NCBI GenBank assembly: GCA_000750105.3
Contig: JPHH03000090.1
Coordinates: 26,432-90,431, forward strand
Length of the DNA stretch: 64,000 nt
Reading direction: 5' to 3'
Origin: Tolypocladium sp. Sup5 PDA-1
Taxonomy: Eukaryota; Ascomycota; Sordariomycetes; Hypocreales; Ophiocordycipitaceae
Position numbers and translations under genes: made by a program. Positions 12,257-23,289 of this stretch are shown one piece after another. How positions within the stretch are numbered: position 1 is the stretch's first letter; each line of letters starts with the position of its first letter. The notes beneath the pieces were generated by a model, which was not told the DNA's origin, searched no databases, and was given only the letters and a program-made list of their open reading frames with translations.

Positions 12257-12960
12257 CTATACCGGCGACGAGGGCACCAGAAGGAATCTACCGGACTTAT
12301 CAGCTTCGCAACCTCTATTATCTCGGCGAGTGTCGAGTATCACGTGGTAGTAATGGCACCCTAGCCGCTGGGCCAGCGTCTTGCACTTGGCGTGACTGAC
12401 GCAGTAGACCACGCCCTTTTCGCCGGGCGCCAGCTCGCCGCCCTCTACCCTCGCCGCCACCAGCCTCGTGACCTCCATGATGCCCTGACCGTTCTTGACC
12501 CGGCGGACGGCGTACCGGGCGTTGACGCGGTGGCTCGACGCGCGGATGTAGAGGGGACTCTGCAGTAGCATGGCCTCCTCGAACTCGCGCTGGCGGAGCG
12601 GCGGCAGGCGGCGGCAGCGTCCCCGTCAGGAAGACGAACGGACAGCCCAGGCCGCGGAGCCGCACGAGCCCCCGCAGCTTCCCCCTGTACTCGTCGGCGG
12701 CGGTGAAGGTGAGGTGGCACTCGACGAGGACGACCCGGTCGAGCTTCCCGCGGACGCTTAGGTCGGCGGCCCAGCACAGGAAGTCGTCGGTGCCGGCAGC
12801 CTCCGCCGACACCATGGTCACCCTCGGCCACGAATGGCGCGCCTCGGGCCAATGCTTGCAGTCTAGTCCGGCGTGCTCACACCGCTGCCCAAGGTCGTCT
12901 TTTGGTTTCAAGCAAAGCTAGAGTCGTCGACGATGATCACGATGGATGTATCGAATTCCT
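12257..12960 (-). pseudogene. SF2 (RecQ/DEAD-like) helicase fragment
   Basis: Two overlapping minus-strand frames join into one helicase segment. The first holds CEHAGLDCKHWP, MVSAEAAGTDDFL, the Walker B region VLVECHLTFTAADEY and motif III CPFVFLTGTLPP. After a frameshift near 12570 the second continues with MLLQSPLYIRASSHRVNARY and GVVYCVSHAKCKTLAQRLGC, the start of the second RecA domain. The arrangement matches the RecQ-like helicases of fungal repeats and subtelomeres. The Walker B aspartate is replaced: VECH instead of DECH. The 5' ATP-binding P-loop and the 3' end (motifs V and VI) are missing. It is a truncated copy, probably carried by a mobile or subtelomeric repeat. Confidence 0.8.
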
Positions 12961-14399
12961 TCTCAGTGGACTTATCGGGTTCGCGGGATGCGAGCATCGG
13001 GTATGACAGGAATGGCAAGTGGAAGCGGTTCAAGTAAGGGACTGTTAGGAGGTTGTGGGCGGGGAGAGTGATTCTGGGTATCGTATAGGTTGCTGGAACT
13101 GCGGTTCAATGCTGGACTCGGCGTGTTTGACGCACCTCGTGACCGCCGTGATTGGGCCGCGAAGCTGGCCGCCGAGGCATGCCGACACCATATGCAATGG
13201 GAGGAGGAACCACGGCATTCTTGCAAGCCTGGTTCTCTTTGGCTGGGCGAATAGCTTTCCTAAAAGCTCCTCTCTCAGCCGCCTTGTGTTCACCCTCGGC
13301 CTCCTCAAAGGTCCAACGAGGGATGGGCGAATTTTTGCCGCGGGTCTTGCTCATCCGTGCCGTATCAACCATTACTCCCTGCGGGAGCCTGGCCAGCTCG
13401 CTTCGGGTGCGTAGTGGCCGAGTGGCTATCCTCACTTCCCTCTCAATCAGAGTCACCAAGCACCTGTGGAACTGACAAGAGCGGGTAGGACACGCAGGAA
13501 AGGGAGTGATAATGACTGGATTCAGTTCACAAATGTATAGATGTTCGTATGATGGCTCTGTGTCGCCTCATCCCTAAAGGGCAAGACAGACCTAGGAGAG
13601 TATGAGACGGGCCGGAAAACGAGGAATTTGCAGGGTTAACAAGCCTCACTGGGTGTCAGCCAAAATTTGGGTGTCCCCCCCATCGCGATGGGACGATCGC
13701 CACAGGGATTAGCGATTATTAGTGCAACAGTTGCGAGCCCGGGAGGAAGCGGAGGTATCCTGGAGTTCAATCTGCCACGCCAGTTAAGACTGCGGAGCAC
13801 GTATGAAGTAGGACGAATGCTTACTTGTACAGTAGGCTTTGTTTGTTCCATACGAGTATCATTTAACCACCAGCAAGACGGTCACAATATGGCAGCCGCC
13901 TTCGTCTTGCATCCCTGGTTGGCTACCACCAGCCCCGCATACAATCTAAATGCTACTTAATCTACTGGGACAGGGCTTTTGAAGTTAGTCCTTTAAGCTC
14001 TTGACAAACCGCCCCCTTTCGTACATCCTTGCTGCCTGTTCGTGCGGCATCTGCGGCAGCCTTATCCCTGCTTAAGGCTTGAGATAATAGTCTCGGGTAA
14101 CGTCGCTGTGATTGGACGCTAGTATTAGTCTCGTTGCTTTGCCACGGCTAGTTTCGCAAGGCATTGGACACTTGAGGAATAATTGGCAAGCCAGCCATGC
14201 GACAAGAAACCTGTAAGTGGCCAGATACTGCAGCATTGTCGCGTTGATGATACTTTACCCATGCGCGGTGTGATAAGACTTGTTACTGCTGACCATGGCA
14301 GTGCGCAAGTAGGCATCCCGGCCCTGCGCCACACAGGAACCCAAGCCACAAATTTGTCATGGTGCACGCTGTCCACTCGGGATGTAGCCAGCGCGGGAA
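12961..14399. other. Intergenic, no gene recognised
   Basis: Several overlapping open frames on both strands lie at 13050-13475. They look coding-like in composition (G+C rich, few stops) but match no family I know. 13500-14399 shows no structure beyond ordinary decayed sequence. Confidence 0.35.
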
Positions 14400-14426
14400 A
14401 TCTATCCACATCTACCAACGCCCCAG

Positions 14427-14520
14427 CAGATAGATGTAGATGCTTAGTCATTGCTGACGATGTAGACAGATGGGTGTCGTCTACATGTAGATAGATAGAT
14501 GCCGTCTATCTACCAAACCC
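14427..14520 (+). repeat. tagatgtaga/tctatc short repeat block next to hAT fragment
   Basis: The words agatgtaga, gtagacaga, tagatagatagat and tctatctacc recur here, including the perfect palindrome tctacatgtaga. The block lies directly downstream (in minus-strand sense) of the hAT stop codon at 14529, the same position as the tcgatatcg block after the 9.6-kb hAT fragment. A hAT subterminal region is the likely explanation. Confidence 0.5.
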
Positions 14521-14528
14521 CAAAATCC

Positions 14529-14850
14529 TCAACCCGTGGTATCTGTCGCGGCAGCTACGTCCTTCATGGTACTTGCATCTAGACGAGTTCTCCTCGGAGA
14601 CATCATGGCGCCGGCGGATGAAAAAGTTCGCTCACATTCGGCAGCCATCGCCGGTATCGACAAGATGTCAATCGCCGTCCTGGCCACATGTGGGTACTCG
14701 AACCGCTGCGCGGACCAGTATCGTAGTGGATTGTCGTGCTTTGCGTATATGTCCTGCCTCGTACTCAACCAACTCTCGTTCATCTGCAATTGGTTCCTTC
14801 TCGCGGGTAGTATGCGACATGAGCTCATCTTGGAAACAGTCGAAGGGGTT
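14529..14850 (-). pseudogene. hAT transposase fragment, C-terminal domain
   Basis: On the minus strand a frame begins with NPFDCFQDELMSH, shifts frame at about 14780, and continues as PLRYWSAQRFEYPHVARTA, then DILSIPAMAAECERTFSSAG and MMSPRRTRLDASTM before the stop. This is the hAT dimerisation domain, with the aromatic W and the ECERxFS core intact. Only about 100 codons are left. It is a different sequence from the 9.6-kb hAT fragment (ECERTFSSAG versus EAERVFSGAR), so two hAT families are present. Confidence 0.88.
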
Positions 14851-15649
14851 GGACTCCCGAGCCCTCACGGCCACAGGGAGATTGCTATCCGCAATAATCG
14901 GGCAATTGACTCTGGTGAAGAAGATTTTATTTGCAGCTGGCTTGTTTTTTATGGGCGCCATTGGTGCAGGCGGCGGGATGGGCGAGATGGCGTGCCTTAG
15001 GGGAGCAACAACAGGATCTGGGGAAGCGGACGCGGTGGAGTTCTTCGCAACAACAGCAACAGCGGCACCAGGACCGCTAGTAGCAGCAGTAGCAGGAGAA
15101 CCATTCCCTCCTGTCAGCTTCTCGTGACTTCTCTGTCTCTCGCGTTCTCTCCGTGATGGCTCCGGGCTAGCCAATGAGGGCGCGGTGGCCCGGACGCGGA
15201 AGAAGCGGCGCCGTTAATTAGGTGGGCAAACATGTAATTTCTTTAGCCCCGCATGCAACCAATAAGCAAGCATCCGCAGTTAGCTTATGTTTCAACTCCT
15301 TAGCCTCAAGTTTCGAAGATCTAATATACTTGAGCGCATATTGCATGTCCATTTGTCAAAGGATCAGAAGGAATAGGGGATCCACCCTGTAGGTTCAAAG
15401 GATCATATCCTCCTCAACATAGCCCCTCTGCTAGGATAAGTTATATCCATAAAAGACTGGCCCTTAAACATTCAAGGTAGAAAATCAAGAGTCTTCTTCC
15501 CTTGCAGTCTTTGATTTACAGTTATCATTCTCACTTTCGTGTTGTGCGTGCGTCCTACACTCCTTTCAGTTCGTCAGTTCATTCTTCGATTCATTCATTC
15601 GCTGTAGTTGATCTACATTCAACGCCGAGACTCCTTTCGTCATTCCAAA

Positions 15650-16961
15650 ATGCGCCAATCGTCTTTCCTCGAGAGGCTGTTGACAGCCAGCGCCATCGTC
15701 ATTTCGCTGGCCTCTGCCCATCTTGCCGCTTACACCGATGGAATGTTCTGTCCCGAGGTAAGTCGAATAATACCAATCTTGTTTTATTTTTCGTATTTAT
15801 AAAGTACCGATGAGAATCAAACTAACAAGTTGTAGGGCAAGTACAAAGGACCACTGACCAACTTCACCGACGGCAATCTTGTCGTCTATGATCCTCTCTA
15901 CGATCTTGAGTTTGATAGCTGGTATGTCCGCAAACCTGTTATATTGGATGTTGGTTATCGTAATTATACCAGTGCTAATTGAAAACTTCCCCCAGGTTTC
16001 TATCCAAAGGTCGCAACTGCCATCTCGCAAATCCTACTGGTGTTTGGGAGATCCAGGCCAACTCACAAATCTCCGTTCCCTGGGCCAACCAGCAGGACTC
16101 GACCGGATTCTACGCCGATGGCAAGGAGGAAAATGAGCGCCCCATCCCCTACTCAGTGACGAACCCCGAGGTCGTCGCCCAGGGGCTTGTGAGCCTCTCG
16201 AACGGCTTGAGCTCGCCTAACCTGCACGCCGCCAACAAGTCCACTGCCGCTGGAACTGCCATTGCGATCTCTTATGTCGACAGCATCTGGGATGTGACCA
16301 TGGAGAACTTGGTTGTTGTCTCGGTTGCGTCCGAGACCCCTTTTGAGCGCCTCGCCAACTATGAGATTCCTGATCTAGCCGCGTGTGAATCCTGCATTTG
16401 CGTCACTGGGTGAGTGCCGACAATTAAAAAAGCTTTTCTCTTATGCATCTTTGAACTGACAAACCGTAATGTAGATGGGTTCCCGACGGATTCGGCCAGC
16501 AGAACATGTACATGGCCGCCCATAAATGTCGTATCGTCAACGCCAACGGCGGCAAGACCCCCAAGGTTCCCAGCGTCGTTCCCGGCCCCGGCGTTGTCGG
16601 CCCTAAGCAGATGATCGGAGCTTTCCAGAAGTCAGGCAACAACCTCGAGTGGAAGCAGGGCGAGCAGGTTCCCACTTATTCCCCCCGTATGGGTTTTATG
16701 AAAGGTACGCGTCTTGCCTCTCTTCCTGCCACGACAGGTCAGCTATTTGCTAACCAGGGTTTCTTCTTGGATATAGATGCCCAGACGGATATCTTTGGTG
16801 ATGATGTCAACACCCCACCGCAACATTCCTCTGCTTCTCTTACCAGCACCTTCTCCACTGCCACTCGCACTGCCACTGCCACTGCTGCTCCTAGCACTGA
16901 GACTCTTAGTCAAGTCGCAGGGTGCTCTGCTCTGAGGCGCCGCCGGCCCAGACAGCATTGA
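15650..16961 (+). CDS. Secreted AA14-like lytic polysaccharide monooxygenase
   Basis: Five exons join in frame: 15650-15757, 15836-15921, 15996-16409, 16475-16704 and 16777-16961 (340 residues). A signal peptide ends at Ala23, leaving His24 as the mature N-terminus (SA|HLAAYTDGMFCP), as needed for a copper histidine brace. Further AA14 hallmarks are a VYDPLYDLEF motif, PNLHAANKSTAAGTAIAISY with His142, NYEIPDLAACESCIC, and WVPDGFGQQNMYM with Tyr215 as the likely axial ligand. The family is known for oxidative cleavage of xylan on cellulose. The common tryptophan-histidine motif (WFHH) is replaced here by WFLSKGRNC, so activity is uncertain. The C-terminus is a Ser/Thr-rich tail ending in a basic RRRRPRQH. 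The copper ligand assignment rests on family knowledge. Confidence 0.82.
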
Positions 16962-17069
16962 AGAACCATCGATAATAAACAGCACCAAAAAGTCATCAAT
17001 ATCATCGACGGCGACATGAAGGATATAAAGGCGCTCTGGGATGCTTCCAAGTGCTGATCTTAAATGAGG

Positions 17070-17097
17070 TTTTTTGGGGTTTTTTGGGGTTTTTTGG
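17070..17097 (+). repeat. Three 10-bp ttttttgggg repeats
   Basis: Two full copies and one partial copy of ttttttgggg lie about 110 bases after the AA14-like stop codon, probably in its 3' untranslated or termination region. Function is unknown. Confidence 0.8.
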
Positions 17098-17460
17098 AGA
17101 GGGCAACTGCCTTGACTCGTACCATAATTGTTGGGATGCTACGGATTACCGAGTACTCCATGGGCTGTTAAGAATCTCGATTTCAGACTAATAAGGCTGC
17201 GCAAAAATCATTTAGGTGACGGGGAGCCGTTGGATTAATGCTACCTGCCATTTTGGGCCTAGAGCGGGAACGGCGTGAGTGATACGGGGTGGAAGGGCAA
17301 CGCTACTCTCCCCGCTGATTGTCTACACTCCGTAACTCACGACTTTATTCGTACACTACACCCAGGGGCTCGGATCACCCTGTGCCATTACCTCATTTTT
17401 CTACTCGTTATCGTGACAATTATTGAAGAAGCCGCCTTCTAGCGCGACGTTTTTCCGTTT

Positions 17461-17466
17461 TATATA
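17461..17466 (+). promoter_or_regulatory. TATA box of the 2EXR gene
   Basis: A tatata core in the context ttttatatagcc lies 85 bases before the chosen ATG at 17551. It supports that start over the in-frame upstream TTG codon at 17494. Confidence 0.45.
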
Positions 17467-17550
17467 GCCAGGCGAATTTCCCCCCACCCCGCCTTGGCCG
17501 CCATCGCTTCCTCAACTCCGCTCACTACTACCTACCACGCTCATGACGCA

Positions 17551-18672
17551 ATGGCGACACCTTTGCAGCAATTCACCCTCTTCAGCAACCTCCCCACAGA
17601 AGTACGTCTGGAAATATGGCGTCTCTGCCTCCCTCGCCGCGTCATCGAAGAACGTTACATGGATTGCTACGTGGAGCATGATAGCCCGAATCATACCATG
17701 TCTTGCATGGACCTGGCGAGGGCGTCGTCGGACAAGAATTGCCTGCCGCCCCTCCTGCTCCGGGTATGCCATGAATCGCGGCAGGTTGCGCTCGAAAATG
17801 GACACGTCGAGTTGTTCGACGATTGGGCTACCTGGCGGCAGCCCCGTCGCGACAAACTGCTGCTTTGGCACTGGATTGACTTGTGCTGGGATACCCCTGA
17901 CTTGACACAACACATGCAAGACAAGCTTTATGGAAACAGGCTGCGCAGATTCTTTGCCCGGGCCCGGCTCGCTAACATGACGCCTTGCTTCTACCACATC
18001 CTCATCCACCACTTCCGCCCGGCGCCGGCGTGGGGCAAGCCAGACTTCCCCATGCAAGGTAGCGGTCAAGCCTCCCAGCTCGCCGTCTTTGCAAAACTTG
18101 CCGAGAATTTGAGCCTCCCTATCTCTTTAAAGACCATCATCCTGCATGCTACAAAACAAGATGCGGCTGATTCCGGATTATTCGGTGCCTTCGGCGAAGC
18201 TACCGTGCAGTTAGTGGACGTTCACGACCACAGAGAAATCCGTGCATATTACGAATTCTGGTCCCATCACTCGATGGACAAGTCACCCGTGGTTACCGAA
18301 GCCTTTGACGCTATTCTGGCGGCGGATGCGTTTCGGGCCGACGTGGCTAGATGGATCGAACAGGCCAACTTTGTCCTGCTCGCGGCTATCTGGAACGCCG
18401 CCCGGTCCGGTGGCTCTGGCGATATTGAGTATTCAGAGGACATTTGGTCGCCCAAAGTGGCGCCAAACGAGTTTCCTGACATGAAAGTGCACACCATGGA
18501 TGACAGCCACCCCTGGGTTGTGCGGACGCGAGCCGAGCTGCCGAACTTGCTCCCAAGAATCGACTTCAGATGGTGTGACTACGAGATCTGTCTTTTGGAC
18601 TGTGGTGCCATATCAGAACGGCCTGAACGACCACCTGTGAGGGAACGATCATGTGACTTTCATACTTTATGA
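17551..18672 (+). CDS. 2EXR domain protein
   Basis: A single-exon frame gives 373 residues. Near the N-terminus FTLFSNLPTEVRLEIWRLCL (about residues 8-27) is the 2EXR/F-box-like signature, followed by LLLRVCHESRQVAL (about residues 72-85), the second conserved EXR segment. The rest is low in known motifs, with a conserved-looking WHWIDLCWD and a C-terminal DFRWCDYE. 2EXR proteins form large families in ascomycetes; their biochemical role is mostly unknown, and an F-box-like adaptor role is only inferred. The open frame could extend to 17494, but that start would be TTG. There is no intron and no frame damage, so the gene is probably functional. Confidence 0.88.
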   Translation: MATPLQQFTLFSNLPTEVRLEIWRLCLPRRVIEERYMDCYVEHDSPNHTMSCMDLARASSDKNCLPPLLLRVCHESRQVALENGHVELFDDWATWRQPRRDKLLLWHWIDLCWDTPDLTQHMQDKLYGNRLRRFFARARLANMTPCFYHILIHHFRPAPAWGKPDFPMQGSGQASQLAVFAKLAENLSLPISLKTIILHATKQDAADSGLFGAFGEATVQLVDVHDHREIRAYYEFWSHHSMDKSPVVTEAFDAILAADAFRADVARWIEQANFVLLAAIWNAARSGGSGDIEYSEDIWSPKVAPNEFPDMKVHTMDDSHPWVVRTRAELPNLLPRIDFRWCDYEICLLDCGAISERPERPPVRERSCDFHTL

Positions 18673-19199
18673 ATGGCCTCATTTTATGAATATTGTGTAC
18701 ATAGCTTAAGTCAGAGTTTTCCTTAGGAATCTCTTTCTCTCGTTGTAAACAATCATTTTACCCAAGCTGCACTCGACCTCGTTCGTGCTCTTGTCCCGTC
18801 ACACCACCGTCGCCGGAGCCTACTCCATTTAATAATCGTTGCCGACCAGGTAGCAGGGCATACTATAATTTTCAAACTATGCTTAGGCATATCCAAATCG
18901 AGGCGGACGAACGTGCCGGGAAGAAGCCGAGGCGGGGAGGACGTCTAGGAGGATTATAATTCAACGCTCATTAATTCACAACATGTATCTCATGTACACC
19001 TACAAGATTTCCCGTCTAGAAATTTAATTGCCGTCTCCTCTAGGGATAACGCATCTGAACGCTTACACTGCCACCACCCCCTCTGCTCCACCCCGATCGC
19101 ACACGTCCAAAACTATTATATCTGGCCGGAAAACAGTTAAATCCGCCGTACTATCTTCGAACTTCTCCACTTGAAATTTTCAGTTCTCCCGAGCTTCTA
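18673..19199. other. Intergenic, nothing recognised
   Basis: The sequence between the 2EXR stop and the chitinase remnant holds no recognisable gene. A c/g-rich segment at 18775-18960 is followed by AT-rich sequence. Confidence 0.4.
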
Positions 19200-21300
19200 G
19201 GCCATACAGCCGTTCGAGCTTGTACCTGCAACAATGCTGCGGCTTCCAGGGAGAAGAGACAAGTAGACCCATGTAGTCCATCAAATTCGACATCCGCTGG
19301 GGTGGAGATGGCGGCCTGGGGCACGCCAGACTCCGGGAGGGCCTCGTCTGTTCTTGCGACGGCCAGCTCATTACAGCGCCACTGGAAGACAAACGTGGCA
19401 TGTGGGTGAACGATTATGTTTGCGTGCGGGGATGGCATTATCCTCGGCCTCTACGGTGGCAGCAAGGTCAGGGGTAGCGCAACTGTTGACTCACTGACAA
19501 AACTACTGGCCAGCCAAGCCCAAGTCCAAGGGGTCGGTGGCAGTCTTGCCATCCAGCTATGCGGTGGAGGCCGCGACGGCGATCACACTCTCGGCATGGT
19601 TGTCTCTGCCAACAAAGTCTTCGGCTTCGTTCAGGCTGCCGTGCAGCGGTGGGCTAATGCGACATGCGTTGCCGGATCCATTCAGCCTCTGCCAACATCA
19701 CAATCGCAGAGAGGCCAAGTACAAGCCCCATGATTTCGGCAAGATCGGAGAGGCATAGAAGCACCCTTTACCGGGCAACGTGTTCCTACGTGCAGGTGGT
19801 TTGAGGAGACTCGTGCGGCTCTCTTGCTTCCAATTGCGGGGTTGCGACAGCTCAGTTTGCAACCTTTAATCCGAATCCGAGCCTTTGTTCAACACTTGCG
19901 GTCGGCCAGTATGTCTGCTGTTCGTCTGGGTCACGTCGAGATTTCAACCCCAAATCTAACCCAGATGGCTCTTGCGCCATGTATACGGTCCAGTCGGGTG
20001 ACTACTGTGCTCTTATTGCATCCAGGGACTCAATCACCGCAGGTGCCATCGAGAACTACAACAAGCAGACCTGGGGCTGGCACGGTTGTGGTAACGTCCA
20101 ACTTGGTCAGGTTATCTGCTTGAGCGCGGGTACGCACATGGCAAGCCGGCTTAAACGCTTTCGTCGAGCTGACGCCGTTCAGGAACCCCTCGAATTGTTG
20201 CGTAGAAGATATATGCCACTATAATAGCTGCTGAAAAGACAGCAGGCCTGCACTTTTGCTTGAATGGTCAAGCGGATTTATCCGACACGAATGCCAGCGC
20301 CGCTGTCGAATGCAATCTGCGGACCTCAGGTTCCAGCACTCAAGCCAAGCGACTGGTCCAAGATTGCAGCACTGAACCCATGACCTTTGAACTCACGTGT
20401 ATGTCGCCTTCCGTGGGATTCTGACCAATCGCTGACCTGATGCCCTCGCTGTGTGACATCTGGGGCCAGTGCGGCATCACCCCTGGCTTCTGCACCGTCT
20501 CAAAGTCGGCGACTGGCGCACCTGGAACTAGTGCTTGCGAAGTTCCGGCACAGCTGGCTGCATCTCCAATTGCGAAACAGGCATCACGAATAATGCCCAA
20601 GCGCCGCAAGCTTCTTCAGGATCGGCTATGTTGAAGCCTGGAACACCGGCCACAGTTGCTTGACAATTGACGCGACCCAAATTCCGGCTGACTACTCACA
20701 TGTCCATTTCGCTTTTTGTCAAATCCCCAGTGACTTCCAAGTGGACCTATCCCCAGTCCTGGGTCAGTTCAATAAGTTCGCCCGGATCCTTTCATTTGGG
20801 GACTGGCACGGAGCAGATGCGTCTACTCCTCATACGCATGTTCACATCGAGCCATTCACCAACATTCGCAGGACTTGTTCCCCATCTTCAGGGATGGAGT
20901 TACGGCAGCCAATAGGCAAGCTTTGCGAATAGTGTGATTGCCACTTTGAACAAGTATAACCGGACGGCGTTGACTTTGATTGGGAATATCCCGGGGCTCC
21001 GGACATTTCGGGGATCCCTCGTGGCACCCCGACTGACGGTTCCAATTATCTCGACTTCCTCAAGGCTCTCCGTTCAATAATGTCATCAGGGAAGACCATA
21101 TCAACAGCTGCTCCAGCCTCTCATTGGTACCTCAAAAGCTTCCCAATCAAAGATATGGCACCAGTCCTCGATTACAAAGTGTATATGACGTACGATCTCA
21201 ATGGCAGTGGGACTACGGCAACGCCTTCTCGAACCCTGGTTGTGCCAACGGTAACTGTCTTCGTTCATAGTGAGTTGGTAATTGATCTTGGGCGTAACAA
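19200..21300 (+). pseudogene. LysM-ChtBD1-GH18 chitinase, decayed
   Basis: All blocks of a subgroup-C chitinase follow in order, but in different frames. The N-terminal region comes first (VGLYGG-like GLYGGSKV, then LAIQLCGG and VQAAVQRWANATCV, 19440-19670). The first LysM (DSCGSLASNCG, about 19810) and second LysM (MYTVQSGDYCALIA, 19979-20130) follow. A chitin-binding domain has CDIWGQCG and GFCTVSKS (20450-20510). The GH18 barrel begins with RIGYVEAWNTGHSC (20613) and holds the catalytic DGVDFDWEYPG (20963-20995) and VYMTYDLNG. The catalytic Glu is still encoded. At least five frameshifts, several stops and a lost C-terminal half make it a pseudogene. Intact relatives bind and cleave chitin at the cell wall. 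Confidence 0.88.
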
Positions 21301-21666
21301 CGTTCTCAGACTCGCGCGGCGACTAAGCTCATGTAAATTCCCCAGAAAAGCCCAACACAGCTCAGAAAGACAACCCGATGGTTGACAGGAATGAAACTAA
21401 AGCTGATGATGGACGCAATTGGCCAGATCTTATAACCGGCAAGTATAATAGGACGTGTTATCGCACGCTGGCGGTGCGTGACACGCGGGATGTCGCGTCG
21501 GGGCAGCTGCGGACTAGCGCGGCGATCTTCTTCCCAAGTAAGCCTTCAGCGACTCAGCCACAGCGCAGAACGATATTACTACAGACCGCAAATATCCAAC
21601 ACTCGTTACCAGTCTCCTTTTCTTCCCAATCGGTCAACTATCTTTTCGTCTTGTTCGTTGCGCATT

Positions 21667-23093
21667 ATGGTGTCTCCCAGCATCCCGGCCGAGCATGTCT
21701 ACTGCGTACAGGCTAGGAAGAAGCATCATGACCTCTTCACCACCATATACGCTGGCGAGAACTACTGCGGCCGATGCGGTTTGGCCAACCCCTTTTCATC
21801 CCAACGTCGAGCTAGATCTAGGACTCCGGCACGTCCTGGTCCAGATGATAAGGTGATTGAGCTCGACGACACTCCGCCGCGACCAATCAGCCCAGCCAGT
21901 CAGCTTCTACGCGACAGAACGAAGACGGCACCATTCGTCGGCAACGGGCACGCCCAACTCCTCCCCAACACCGTATCAGTCCTCAGCGGGGCCAACTCAC
22001 GAGCGCAAATACCTCCCTCGAACCACCCGCCATTTAGCGCAGTCGCATCAGCCGCTAGCCAAGCCATACAGAACTCCAAATCCAGCACCAGGAAGCCTAT
22101 GCGGCAGCGCACGGGGTATTAGTGGGTTCACATCAGTCTTCTCCTTGTAAGCTTAGAGACTAGGGACTTTAACGGGCTCGTGGTTAAGGTTCTAGAGACG
22201 GTATTGCCTCTAAAAGATACCGTGATTAAGTTTAACTCTGTAGATTTACTAACCTAGCCTACCTTCACGGAAACATTATTCGAGCATCTACGTCCGCTTC
22301 CGAGTAGCATCGATCCTACTAATAAAGAGCTTTAGACGCTCTCTTATGCTTTGGCTTTCTCTAGCAAGAAAATCGTTACGGTCCCGAATACTAATAAGTA
22401 CACTACGCCATCGAGTATGCTTGCCTCGGGCTACTTTGCGAATAACCAAGCCGGACAATTAAAGGTACTCGGGGCCTTAACTTCCACACGGGTGGTTAAC
22501 AAGCAGGAACCAATTACGCCACTTAGGCCCGATAAGTTCTCCACCCTAACCAAGGCGGATAGGAAGCGGAAGATTAAAGAGGAAAACGAGAGTCCGTCCC
22601 GCTGGCACAAGAAGCGTGCTAAACAGGAGAGGTGTGCTAACAATGGAATTGCGGCCGAGAAGGATGTGATTAAATAAGAGATTCACGTTAAAACGGAAGA
22701 CGACTTTGCAGGTTCTCTGCCGACTTTGACCTGCGACGAATCCAATGTGGAAGAGCTTAGTGGGGTGGGTGAGTCACTCTCCGATCTAGTCTTCGGACAT
22801 ATCCAAGATTTGACGGGGGCTGATGAAGAGGCGGAGGCCGAGGCCGGAGATGGGGAGGATATAAAATTTGCGCCCGAGTTCGTAAGAAGCCAAGCCAACT
22901 CAGACCGAAGTAGATACTGACCTACCGCAACAGGTGAGCTTTCCGTCGGCCGATGCCGATGGGTTTGCTGGAGGGGATCCTCGCATACGAACCGACGAAT
23001 CGACCATTGATAAGCTTCCGCCGGCCCACTCTACGCGTTTCAGAGGCACTAAAACTCCTACGATATTCGCGACTCGACACAAGAAACAGAAGA
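21667..23093 (+). pseudogene. Cys/NLS protein of unknown family, RIP-interrupted
   Basis: One frame runs from ATG 21667 to 22920 with internal TAG/TAA codons at about 22120, 22255, 22335 and 22675. Nearly all are explained as former CAG/CAA glutamines, the RIP pattern. A frame change near 22930 then leads to a basic end (ATRHKKQKN) at 23093. The N-terminus has a possible zinc pair (YC...NYCGRCGLANPF). The middle is Ser/Pro rich. A bipartite-like nuclear signal lies at about 22555-22640 (KADRKRKIKEE...WHKKRAKQE). An acidic tail follows, with sumoylation-type psi-K-x-E words (VKTE). It faces the integrase ORF in convergent orientation and probably belongs to the same mobile element. The family is unknown. 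Confidence 0.6.
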
Positions 23094-23289
23094 ACTAGCT
23101 ACTCCGACGCTGTCTCGTCGATGTCGTCACCGCCTTCGTCACTTTCATCATCACTTACACTTTCGATATGATTTCCTTCTTCGTCGGCATACCTAAGCTC
23201 AACTAGCGGCCTTTCCGTTGGAGCCCCGTCTGCAAGCTCGGCTTGCTAGGCTTGGGTTGCTCGATTAAGTAACGCTTGCTATATTGCGG

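Noticed and set aside
17512..18069. Minus-strand open frame of 185 codons
   Set aside because: It lies antisense to the 2EXR gene, whose frame has clear family motifs; the antisense protein has none.
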